This document shows, in pieces, positions 1-5,749 of a DNA stretch of 5,749 nucleotides. The notes under the pieces are model-generated. The model had not been told where the DNA came from. It made no database searches and worked only from the letters and a program-made list of their open reading frames with translations. The stretch lies in contig JAITKH010000054.1 of assembly GCA_031278535.1 (NCBI GenBank), forward strand, positions 1-5,749, in the 5' to 3' direction. Position 1 is the first letter of the stretch; each line of letters begins with the position of its first letter. The DNA is from Planctomycetota bacterium. GTDB lineage: Bacteria > Planctomycetota > SZUA-567. The position numbers and the translations under genes were made by a program.

Positions 1-1826
1 TTCGCCGCCTCTATCCCGCTTTCGCGGCGGTCATGCTGGCGGCGATTCCCGCCGCCTATCTGATTCTCCCGCCCGCCCTGTATCTGGTGTTTTTCAAATC
101 ATATCAAAATTCCCTGTGGCAGGCGGCCAACATCTACTTTTACCGACATTCCGGTTATTTCGACCCCGAAACCGTCCACACTCCGTTGTTGCACCTTTGG
201 TCGGTGGCTGTGGAATGGCAATTCTACTTGTTATTCCCGCCGTTGTGCCTGATATTTTCCCGTTATGTCCGCGAGAGAGCGGCAGGCATCCTGACCACTC
301 TCGCCGCTTTCGGTTTTTTCGTCTCCATGTATGTTTTCCGGGATCAACCGGCGGCTTTTTATCTTTTTCCGTTTCGCGCCTGGGAACTCATGTTCGGTGC
401 CTGCCTGGTTTATATCGATATATCCCGGATACCTCCCCGAATCGCGTCATTCCTTTTTGTCCTTGGCTTTTTCCTGGTTCTGGGATCGGTGTTCACGTAC
501 GGCCCGCTCGAAGAGTTTTTCCCAGGTCCACTGGCGGCGCCTCCCTGCATAGGGACAGGCTTGCTCCTGCTTGGCTATCCGAATTGTTCCCCCCGAATCG
601 GAAGGTTCTTACAGACGAGCTTTCTGGTGTTCACCGGGGAAATTTCGTATTCCCTCTACCTGGTGCACTGGCCGGTGCTGGTGTTTTACCGCATTGCCGC
701 CATCCATACGGGAGAGCCTTCGGCCATCGCCAGGATCGGCCTTCTGGCCGCCAGTTACGCGGTCGCGGCAATTTTAACGCTTGTCTGGGAAAACCGGATA
801 CGGGCAATGCGGGTCAGGCCAGCGGCGGTTATTGCAGCCGGAATTTTGTCGACAGGACTGCTTTGGGCAACGGCGCGGATTGGTTATGCCCAGACCAAGG
901 ACGATTTGGGCATGCGCCCCCTTAGCGAAGCGCCAAAGGGACGGTTCCTGAAACTGGATATCACGGTGGACGGAGAAAGACGCACCGTTCACCTGACGAC
1001 GTTCGGATCAGACAAAGGGAGCGATCCCGATTTCCTGCTGGTTGGCAACAGTCATGCGCCTCCTTTCGTTGACGTTCTGGACAGATTGGCAACCGATCTG
1101 GATTTGACCGGGATCATGGTGAGCGGCGGTAGTTTCATGCTTGGATCCGACTATCCGGGAGATCGCCAGGAACGGGTGAGACTTCTCCAGGAATCGCAAC
1201 GGGAAGCAATCCGGACATTTCGGATCCGGAACGTAATAGTCATCGCCCGTTGGCCGGAGGCAGAAATCGGGAATCGGCCGCGAACCCGGCAAGCCTCCCG
1301 GTCGTTTGCGTCCGATGCCTTCATGACAAGTTTGCGGAAAATGAAGGATGAATTCCTGGTGCTGGGAATGGAAAATATATGGGTAAACCTTCCTTGGCCT
1401 GTCCAAAAGCTGGACTTGACTCTTTACAACCGTTCCGACGATCCCAATCGTTATGCCATTGACGCCGATGAGTACCTCCAGCGGCATGGCGAGGCGGCTG
1501 AAACGCTGAAAACGGTTTTCTCTTCACGATTCCTGGATTTCCCGGCGGTGCTTCTGGCCAACTCGCCGCTGCCCGGCCGTTTCCCCCTTCGCCTGGGAGA
1601 GGAGGCGCTTTACGCCGACGACGATCACCCCTCGCCCGCCGGAGCCCGTCTGATGACGGAACTTTTCCGGCCGCTGCTCCGGGATATCGCCCATTCCCGG
1701 CAGTTCTTGAAGGAATCTGATTTGAAATCCGGTCGCGGACGGGGTATACTGCCGCAGCAATCGTCGTCTCAAGCTGAAAACCGGGTAGGGGAGGGGTCTT
1801 GTCATGGCAAAACAGAAAACAATTAA
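1..1826 (+). CDS. OafA/YrhL-type membrane acyltransferase with C-terminal SGNH domain, 5' partial
   Basis: This is probably an inner-membrane enzyme that moves an acyl group across the membrane onto surface polysaccharide such as O-antigen or exopolysaccharide. The frame is open from base 3 (R-R-L-Y-P before the first Met at base 33), and that stretch matches the family's cytoplasmic R-R-hydrophobic segment. The true start and the first-helix catalytic His therefore lie upstream. Counting from the Met at 33, family landmarks are NIYFYRHSGYFDP (33-45), LLHLWSVAVEWQFYLLFP (52-69), FRAWELMFGACL (114-125) and GEISYSLYLVHWPVLVF (202-218). Hydrophobic helices alternate up to about residue 285. A soluble, presumably periplasmic SGNH domain follows, with block I as GNSH (338-341, Ser340 the expected nucleophile) and block V as D529-x-x-H532. 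Block I has Asn where GDSH is usual. The last 40 or so residues look unconserved and overlap the ilvD promoter and start. GC is locally lower than in the next genes (29 of 60 bases at 361-420). The substrate cannot be told from the sequence. Confidence 0.9.
   Translation, partial: RRLYPAFAAVMLAAIPAAYLILPPALYLVFFKSYQNSLWQAANIYFYRHSGYFDPETVHTPLLHLWSVAVEWQFYLLFPPLCLIFSRYVRERAAGILTTLAAFGFFVSMYVFRDQPAAFYLFPFRAWELMFGACLVYIDISRIPPRIASFLFVLGFFLVLGSVFTYGPLEEFFPGPLAAPPCIGTGLLLLGYPNCSPRIGRFLQTSFLVFTGEISYSLYLVHWPVLVFYRIAAIHTGEPSAIARIGLLAASYAVAAILTLVWENRIRAMRVRPAAVIAAGILSTGLLWATARIGYAQTKDDLGMRPLSEAPKGRFLKLDITVDGERRTVHLTTFGSDKGSDPDFLLVGNSHAPPFVDVLDRLATDLDLTGIMVSGGSFMLGSDYPGDRQERVRLLQESQREAIRTFRIRNVIVIARWPEAEIGNRPRTRQASRSFASDAFMTSLRKMKDEFLVLGMENIWVNLPWPVQKLDLTLYNRSDDPNRYAIDADEYLQRHGEAAETLKTVFSSRFLDFPAVLLANSPLPGRFPLRLGEEALYADDDHPSPAGARLMTELFRPLLRDIAHSRQFLKESDLKSGRGRGILPQQSSSQAENRVGEGSCHGKTENN
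1722..1750 (+). promoter_or_regulatory. Probable sigma70-type promoter for ilvD
   Basis: TTGAAA at 1722-1727 and TATACT at 1745-1750 are separated by exactly 17 bp. Each hexamer matches the sigma70 consensus at five of six positions. Transcription would start near 1757, giving a leader of about 47 nt before the ilvD ATG at 1804. The element lies inside the unconserved C-terminal tail of the upstream acyltransferase. It would let ilvD, and probably purD and yfbR, be expressed independently of that gene. I see no leader peptide rich in Ile, Leu or Val codons and no attenuator-like hairpin in the short leader. Function is inferred from sequence match only. Confidence 0.6.
1788..1796 (+). promoter_or_regulatory. 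Ribosome binding site of ilvD
   Basis: GGGGAGGGG at 1788-1796 contains a strong GGAGG Shine-Dalgarno core and ends 7 nt before the ATG at 1804. This supports 1804 as the start, although the resulting N-terminus is longer than in E. coli IlvD. Confidence 0.7.
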
Positions 1827-3603
1827 TCCGGCCTTGGGGAAGCGGAAGAGAGGCAGAGGCGCGACGGGACCTGAGGTCAACCCCGGCGTGGACGATCTGC
1901 GCCGCCGGGGCGGCGCCATCGTCACCGCGCAGAAACACATGATTTCAGCCTGGGGCCTGATGCGGGCGGCCGGAATCATCGAAAGTTTCGGCAAACGGGG
2001 AAAACCGCTCGCCACCATTGTCAATTCCTTTTCCACCCACGCTCCCGGCCATGTCCACCTCCGGATACTGGAGGAAGAAATACGGAAGGAACTCCATCGC
2101 CTCGGCTTCAACGTCTGGACCGCGAATGTCGGAGCCGTCGTTTGCGACGGCGTCGCCATGGGGCATTTCGGGATGAAATATTCCCTCGCCTCCCGGGAGC
2201 TGATTACCGATCAGGTTGAAACCATCCTCGCCGCCCACCCCTGCGACGCCTGGGTGGGCATAGGCAACTGCGACAAGATAGTACCCGGCATGTTCAACGC
2301 CATGGCCCGGATGAACCTTCCCGCCGTCTATGTTGGCGGCGGTCCCATGCTGGCCGGCCGCGAGGATACGGACCTCATCTCCATCTTCGAGGCGGTTGGG
2401 AAAAACGCGGTGGGCGGAATGTCGGATCGGGAATTGGAACGCATGGCCGCCATCGCCTGCCCCGGATGCGGCTCCTGCGCCGGCCTTTTCACCGCCAACT
2501 CGATGAACTGCCTGGGCGAGGCGCTGGGCATAGCCCCGCCCGGCAATGGCACCGTTACCGCCGAGATCTGGACCGATGCGAAAAAGACCAGGCGGAAGAT
2601 CAATCCGGCCCGGCTGAAAATTGCCCGTGAAGCCGCCCGACTCCTCAAAAATTGCCTCGACCGGGATTTCCGCCCGCTTGACGCGATAACCAGGAAGGCG
2701 ATAGACAACGCTTTTGTTTGTGACATGGCCATGGGCGGCTCCTCCAACACCGTCCTCCACACCCTGGCCCTGGCGGCGGCAGCCGACGTGAACTACGACA
2801 TCCGCCGCATCGGTCTCGTCTCCCGCCGGACGCCCTGCATCTGCAAGCTTTCGCCTTCGCGGCCGGAAATCCACATGGAAGATTTCGATCGAGTCGGCGG
2901 CGTCGCGGCGCTGCTCAGGGAAATCCACGAAAATGGCGGGGCCGACCTCTCCCTAGACGCCCCCACCGTCTGGGGAACGCTTGGCGACATGGTACACAAG
3001 GCGAAGAAGTCGGACGGCGACGTCATTCGTTCCGCCGCCGCCCCCTTCTCGAAAGGCGGCGGACTGGCGATTCTGTTCGGCAACCTTGCCCCGGACGGGG
3101 CGGTGGTGAAGACCGTGGGCGTGGCGGAAGACATGCGGAAGTTTTCCGGTCCGGCCCGGATCTTCGAGTCGGAGGAGGCGGCCAGGGACGGCATTCTTTC
3201 CGGGCGGGTGAAGGACGGCGACGTGGTGGTGATCCGCTATGAGGGGCCTCGCGGCGGGCCGGGAATGCAGGAGATGCTTTCGCCGACCGCCGCCATCCAG
3301 GGAGCGGGCATCCGCGCCGCCCTGGTGACCGACGGCCGCTTCAGCGGCGGCACCCGCGGCCTCTGCGTCGGCCACGTCAGTCCCGAGGCGGCCGCCGGCG
3401 GGCCGCTGGCGATTGTCAACGACGGGGACGAAATCGCTATTGATGTCGACGCCGGGCGGGTGGATGCGCGGCTGTCGGAAGGGGAAATCGCCAGGCGGCT
3501 GAAAAGTCTCCCGCCTTTTGTTTCCAAGGTGCGGCATGGCTGGCTTGCCCGCTATTCCGCTGCGGTCTCTTCGGCTGATAAGGGTGCGACGCTTTCGCCT
3601 TGA
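1804..3603 (+). CDS. ilvD: Dihydroxy-acid dehydratase
   Basis: A cytoplasmic Fe-S enzyme that dehydrates 2,3-dihydroxy-isovalerate and 2,3-dihydroxy-3-methylvalerate to the 2-keto acids leading to valine, leucine and isoleucine. The 599 residues match the IlvD/Edd family along their length. Visible motifs are VNSFSTHAPGHVHL (73-86), CDGVAMGHFGM (114-124, Asp115 the expected Mg ligand), GNCDKIVPGM (154-163, cluster Cys156 and the usually carbamylated Lys158), CPGCGSCAGLFTANSMNCL (219-237, cluster cysteine region), MAMGGSSNTVLH (308-319), HMEDFDRVGG (357-366), and TDGRFSGGTRGLCVGHVSPEA (509-529, Ser514 the expected catalytic base). PGHVHL replaces the TPCN motif of [2Fe-2S] plant and cyanobacterial enzymes, so it groups with the E. 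coli/Bacillus form. About 30 extra, Arg/Lys-rich residues precede the usual N-terminus. A sugar-acid dehydratase or Edd role is less likely because the PGHVHL and HMED motifs fit IlvD. The start overlaps the acyltransferase by 23 bp. Confidence 0.95.
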   Translation: MAKQKTINPALGKRKRGRGATGPEVNPGVDDLRRRGGAIVTAQKHMISAWGLMRAAGIIESFGKRGKPLATIVNSFSTHAPGHVHLRILEEEIRKELHRLGFNVWTANVGAVVCDGVAMGHFGMKYSLASRELITDQVETILAAHPCDAWVGIGNCDKIVPGMFNAMARMNLPAVYVGGGPMLAGREDTDLISIFEAVGKNAVGGMSDRELERMAAIACPGCGSCAGLFTANSMNCLGEALGIAPPGNGTVTAEIWTDAKKTRRKINPARLKIAREAARLLKNCLDRDFRPLDAITRKAIDNAFVCDMAMGGSSNTVLHTLALAAAADVNYDIRRIGLVSRRTPCICKLSPSRPEIHMEDFDRVGGVAALLREIHENGGADLSLDAPTVWGTLGDMVHKAKKSDGDVIRSAAAPFSKGGGLAILFGNLAPDGAVVKTVGVAEDMRKFSGPARIFESEEAARDGILSGRVKDGDVVVIRYEGPRGGPGMQEMLSPTAAIQGAGIRAALVTDGRFSGGTRGLCVGHVSPEAAAGGPLAIVNDGDEIAIDVDAGRVDARLSEGEIARRLKSLPPFVSKVRHGWLARYSAAVSSADKGATLSP

Positions 3604-3630
3604 CCCTGTTCCGGTGGCTTCCTTTGGATT

Positions 3631-3636
3631 GAGGAA
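3631..3636 (+). promoter_or_regulatory. Ribosome binding site of purD
   Basis: GAGGAA at 3631-3636, 6 nt before the ATG at 3643, lies in the 39-nt gap after the ilvD stop. The gap shows no promoter-like hexamer pair and no terminator hairpin, which fits read-through from ilvD. Confidence 0.6.
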
Positions 3637-3642
3637 CCCTTC

Positions 3643-4914
3643 ATGAAGATACTGATTGTCGGTTCGGGCGGTCGCGAGCATGCCTTGGCCTGGAAACTGG
3701 CGCAAAGCCCGAAGGTGGACAGGGTCTTTGTCGCGCCCGGCAATTCCGGCTGCGCCGGCGTGGGCGAATGCGTGGACATCGATGTCGGGAATTTCCGTGC
3801 CTTGGTCCGCTGGGCCAGGGAACGTGGCGTCGGGCTGGTTCTTCCCGGTTCCGAGGCCTATTACGCGGCCGGGATCGTAGACGCCTTCCAGGGAACGGAT
3901 ATCCCCGTTTTCGGGCCGCGCCGCGCCGCGGCCGAGCTCGAGAGTTCGAAATCCTTCGCCAAGGGGCTGATGCGCCGGCATGGCATTCCCAGCGCCGACT
4001 ACGCACAGTTCGAGCAATTCGAAACGGCCATGCGCTATCTCGACTCCCGGACCGAGGGTCCGTTGGTCGTCAAAGCCGATGGCCTCTGCGCCGGCAAAGG
4101 GGTCGAGGTTTGCCGTGATCTCGATCAGGCGCGCCGGGCCGTGCGCCGGATGATGCGCGACCGCGAATTCGGGGATGCCGGCGCCAAGGTGGTGCTGGAG
4201 GATCTGTTGCGGGGCCAGGAGGTCACCATCCTCGCCCTGACCGACGGCAAGACCATCGCTCCGCTGGCCTCTTCCCAGGATCACAAGGCGGCCTTCGACA
4301 ACGACGAGGGGCCGAACACCGGCGGGATGGGAGCCTATTCCCCCGCCCCGATCCTTACCGAGGAGATCCTGGACGAAGTGGTGGAGCGCATCCTGGTTCC
4401 CACCGTCCATGCCATGAACGAGGAGGGACGGCGCTTCCGGGGCCTTCTGTATGCCGGCCTGATGCTGACCGACGGGGGACCGAAGGTGTTGGAGTACAAC
4501 GTTCGTTTCGGCGATCCCGAGACCCAGCCGGTGCTTATGCGCCTGCAATCCGATCTGTTCGATTTGATCGAAGCCACCGTCAGGGGCAGGCTGGCCGAAC
4601 AGACTCTCGAATGGCGGGAAGAAGCGGCGGCCTGCGTGGTGCTGGCGTCGGGCGGCTATCCCGGCCGCTATGAAAAGGGAAAGGTCGTCTCCGGCCTCGA
4701 AAAGGCGGAGGCTCGGCCGGACACCGTGGTCTTCCACGCTGGAGCCAAACGGAACCGGCAGGGACAGGTGGTGACGGACGGCGGACGTGTTTTCGGCGTC
4801 GCCAGCCTCGGGCGGGACATTTCCGCAGCGGTGGCGAACGCCTATCGGGCAGTGGGCGACATTTCCTTCGACGGGATGCGCTTCCGCACCGACATCGGAA
4901 GGAAGGCGCTGTGA
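3643..4914 (+). CDS. purD: Phosphoribosylamine-glycine ligase (GAR synthetase)
   Basis: Cytoplasmic ATP-dependent ligase joining glycine to 5-phosphoribosylamine, the second step of de novo purine synthesis. At 423 residues it has the normal length of a monofunctional bacterial PurD. The N-terminal domain begins MKILIVGSGGREHALAWKL (1-19) and has APGNSGCAG (31-39). The ATP-grasp core shows PLVVKADGLCAGKGVEV (140-156), VVLEDLLRGQEVT (183-195), SSQDHKAAFDNDEGPNTGG (210-228) and GAYSPAP (230-236). The signature LEYNVRFGDPETQPVL (283-298) carries metal-binding residues. The C-terminal domain has VLASGGYPGRYEKGKVV (333-349) and VFHAG (363-367). One oddity is GSEAYYAAGIVD (69-80), where the family usually reads GPEAPL-x-x-GIVD. 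The gene follows ilvD by 39 nt and ends in a GTGA overlap with yfbR, so all three probably share a transcript. No PurR-like operator was recognised upstream. Confidence 0.97.
   Translation: MKILIVGSGGREHALAWKLAQSPKVDRVFVAPGNSGCAGVGECVDIDVGNFRALVRWARERGVGLVLPGSEAYYAAGIVDAFQGTDIPVFGPRRAAAELESSKSFAKGLMRRHGIPSADYAQFEQFETAMRYLDSRTEGPLVVKADGLCAGKGVEVCRDLDQARRAVRRMMRDREFGDAGAKVVLEDLLRGQEVTILALTDGKTIAPLASSQDHKAAFDNDEGPNTGGMGAYSPAPILTEEILDEVVERILVPTVHAMNEEGRRFRGLLYAGLMLTDGGPKVLEYNVRFGDPETQPVLMRLQSDLFDLIEATVRGRLAEQTLEWREEAAACVVLASGGYPGRYEKGKVVSGLEKAEARPDTVVFHAGAKRNRQGQVVTDGGRVFGVASLGRDISAAVANAYRAVGDISFDGMRFRTDIGRKAL
4897..4906 (+). promoter_or_regulatory. Ribosome binding site deciding the GTG start of yfbR
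   Basis: The purine run GGAAGGAAGG lies within the last purD codons. Its AAGGA core (4899-4903) ends 7 nt before the GTG at 4911. It supports GTG as the start, giving an N-terminus (M-S-G-H-F-F-A) that lines up with E. coli YfbR, and places yfbR initiation directly on the purD stop. Confidence 0.6.
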
Positions 4915-5555
4915 GCGGCCATTTTTTCGCCTATGTTTCCCGGATGCGGCTGATCCGGCGCTGGAGCCTGATGCGGAGTTCCAGCCCGGAGAATGTGCAG
5001 GAGCATTCGCACCGGACAGCCGTCCTCGCCCATGCCTTGGCAATCGTCGGGAATCGGGTCTTCGGCAAGGGTTTCAATGCAGAACGGGCCGCCTTTCTCG
5101 CCCTGCTGCACGATGCGGGCGAGGTGATGACCGGCGATTTGCCAACTCCGGTGAAGTATTTTGGCGACGGTCTTCGCGAGGCGTACCGCGATATTGAAAC
5201 GGCCGCGGCGAGGCGGCTTCTGGAACAATTGCCGGCGGAATTCCGTCCCGATTACGAGCCGGCTTTTTTTCCCGAAGAGGGCGATGCCGATTCCTGGCGG
5301 CTGGTGCGGGCCGCCGACAAGCTGTGCGCCTGGCTCAAATGCGTCGAGGAAATGGCGTCCGGCAATAAAGAATTTGCCCCCGCCGAGGCGGCGCTCAGGC
5401 GGCAGCTTGGCGCCATGGAAATGGCGGAGGTCAATTATTTTATAGAGCGTTTCGCGCCCGGTTTCTCCCTCGCCCTGGACGAACTGGGACCGCTCGCGCC
5501 GGAGGTGGAAGGCGGGCGCCCCCGGTTCACCCGGTTTCCGCCTACGGGGAAGTGA
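4911..5555 (+). CDS. yfbR: YfbR-like HD-domain 5'-deoxynucleotidase
   Basis: A cytoplasmic metal-dependent phosphatase expected to remove the 5'-phosphate from deoxyribonucleoside monophosphates, as E. coli YfbR does, thus tuning dNMP pools. The match to my memory of E. coli YfbR is close: HFFAYVSRMRLIRRWSLMR (4-22), ENVQEHSHR (27-35), LLHDAGEVMTGDLPTPVKYF (65-84), DKLCAWLKCVEEMASGNKEF (136-155) and YFIERFAPGFSLALDE (176-191). The HD metal ligands are His32, His67-Asp68 and Asp136. Glu71, Asp76, Arg17 and Trp18 sit one position before their E. coli counterparts (Glu72, Asp77, Arg18, Trp19), so no catalytic residue is missing. At 214 residues it is about 15 longer than E. coli YfbR, mostly in a C-terminal tail rich in Pro, Gly and Arg. 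It starts at GTG inside the purD stop (GTGA overlap), which suggests translational coupling. Confidence 0.93.
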   Translation: MSGHFFAYVSRMRLIRRWSLMRSSSPENVQEHSHRTAVLAHALAIVGNRVFGKGFNAERAAFLALLHDAGEVMTGDLPTPVKYFGDGLREAYRDIETAAARRLLEQLPAEFRPDYEPAFFPEEGDADSWRLVRAADKLCAWLKCVEEMASGNKEFAPAEAALRRQLGAMEMAEVNYFIERFAPGFSLALDELGPLAPEVEGGRPRFTRFPPTGK

Positions 5556-5568
5556 ATTCCCCTTCGGC
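5540..5568 (+). terminator. Weak hairpin at the yfbR stop, possible terminator
   Basis: GGGGAA (5546-5551) pairs with TTCCCC (5557-5562) around a 5-nt loop that contains the yfbR TGA. GCC (5540-5542) can add pairs with GGC (5566-5568) across a small internal loop. No T-tract follows, so it is not a textbook intrinsic terminator. It could be a 3'-end stabilising stem or a partial terminator for the ilvD-purD-yfbR transcript. Confidence 0.25.
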
Positions 5569-5613
5569 ATCAGAGGTCAATCCCGGAACAAACGGACTTC
5601 AGAATTTGTAAGG

Positions 5614-5655
5614 ATTTAGACTTTACACAGCACTAGTGCCGTGTAAAGTCTAAAT
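5614..5655. repeat. 42-bp near-perfect palindrome centred on CTAG, likely IS end sequence
   Basis: The left arm ATTTAGACTTTACAC (5614-5628) is the exact reverse complement of 5641-5655. Between them lies GCACTAGTGC (5630-5639), itself a perfect palindrome on the same axis. The only mismatch in 21 pairs is A5629 against C5640. Outside the arms the symmetry stops, apart from an AA/TT pair. The centre is CTAG (5633-5636), so each half is a 20-bp arm flanking TA. The stop codon of the minus-strand transposase lies inside the right arm. It may be two terminal inverted repeats facing each other across a TA target, a subterminal hairpin of one IS end, or a two-way terminator between converging genes. 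The structure is certain; its role is inferred. Confidence 0.8.
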
Positions 5656-5749
5656 ATTTGGATATAAGTGTTTCAGTTTGATTCTTGCGTTGTCTGTGGT
5701 GAATTGCCAGTCTACCTTCCTGGTTGTATTGTTTCTGTCCATCTCCCAA
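5634..5749 (-). mobile_element. Edge of an insertion sequence, probably IS630 family, partial
   Basis: The element is inferred from the transposase tail, the drop in GC and the inverted-repeat structure. If the family assignment is right, the boundary is likely the TA at 5634-5635, since IS630-type elements insert at TA (CTAG for the founding member) and duplicate it. The right arm, 5636-5655, would then be the terminal inverted repeat. The other end is beyond the window. If the palindrome is instead a subterminal hairpin, the boundary lies further left. Confidence 0.45.
5650..5749 (-). CDS. C-terminal end of an IS630-like transposase, partial
   Basis: On the minus strand a frame enters from the right edge of the window and runs 32 codons to TAG at 5652-5650. 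It ends DWQFTTDNARIKLKHLYPNI. The W-x-F-T-T-x-x-A-R-x-K-L-x-x-L-Y-P ending is one I associate from memory with a group of IS630-family (DDE) transposases; this is pattern recognition without a search. The catalytic residues lie outside the window, so activity cannot be judged. Its last codons fall inside the palindrome, as expected for a transposase reaching its terminal inverted repeat. Composition is unlike the neighbouring genes (42 of 109 bases G+C at 5641-5749). It converges on yfbR. Whether the gene is intact or a remnant is unknown. Confidence 0.6.
   Translation of the reverse strand, partial: WEMDRNNTTRKVDWQFTTDNARIKLKHLYPNI

Noticed and set aside
33..35. Complete acyltransferase gene starting at the ATG at 33
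   Set aside because: The frame is open upstream and the residues before this Met fit the family. The first helices with the catalytic His are missing, so the gene is cut by the window edge.
1751..1803. Attenuator or riboswitch in the ilvD leader
   Set aside because: The leader is only about 47 nt, with no leader peptide rich in branched-chain codons and no pair of competing hairpins.
1945..2928. Minus-strand open frame of 327 codons opposite ilvD
   Set aside because: A shadow of ilvD codon bias; its sequence is low-complexity Gly/His/Val-rich and no motif is visible.
1804..3603. ilvD as phosphogluconate or sugar-acid dehydratase
   Set aside because: The PGHVHL, CPGCGSC and HMED motifs and the C-terminal pattern match IlvD of the E. 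coli/Bacillus type better than Edd or arabinonate/xylonate dehydratases.
2953..5043. Very long minus-strand open frame opposite ilvD, purD and the start of yfbR
   Set aside because: Its translation shows no recognisable domain, is rich in His, Gly, Arg and Pro as expected for an antisense frame of GC-rich genes, and lies opposite three confidently identified genes.
1..5749. A new defence, phage or other multi-gene system
   Set aside because: All four large genes are members of known families with intact or nearly intact motifs, and there is no cluster of unknown genes. The only unexplained structure is the palindrome at the IS edge.

Overview
The window comes from a bacterial chromosome, probably Gram-negative and of moderate to high GC. 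The sequence does not identify the species. It carries four tightly packed plus-strand genes, followed by the edge of an AT-richer insertion sequence on the minus strand. No phage, CRISPR, toxin-antitoxin, defence or RNA gene is visible. Most of the window is ordinary housekeeping metabolism, and I do not see a convincing new multi-gene system.

Layout. (1) Bases 1-1826 hold the 3' part of a membrane acyltransferase of the OafA/YrhL type with a C-terminal SGNH domain; its N-terminus lies before the window. Such proteins usually O-acylate surface polysaccharide. (2) A near-consensus sigma70-type promoter (1722-1750) sits in the poorly conserved tail of that gene. It probably drives ilvD (1804-3603), which encodes dihydroxy-acid dehydratase of branched-chain amino acid synthesis. 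(3) After a 39-nt gap comes purD (3643-4914), GAR synthetase of purine synthesis. (4) yfbR (4911-5555) overlaps purD by 4 nt and encodes an HD-domain 5'-deoxynucleotidase. (5) Bases 5556-5749 hold no complete gene. They contain a small hairpin at the yfbR end, 45 nt (5569-5613) in which I see nothing, a 42-bp almost perfect palindrome centred on CTAG (5614-5655), and the last 32 codons of a minus-strand transposase that resembles the IS630 family.

How the parts relate. ilvD, purD and yfbR look like one transcription unit: same strand, short or negative spacing, good ribosome binding sites, and no terminator between them. purD and yfbR both act on nucleotide pools and are probably translationally coupled. 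ilvD is biochemically unrelated to them and seems simply co-transcribed. The acyltransferase reads into ilvD with a 23-bp overlap, but its GC is locally lower and the ilvD promoter makes co-transcription unnecessary. The right edge, where composition drops and a transposase converges on yfbR, is the accessory boundary and the part most worth a second look.
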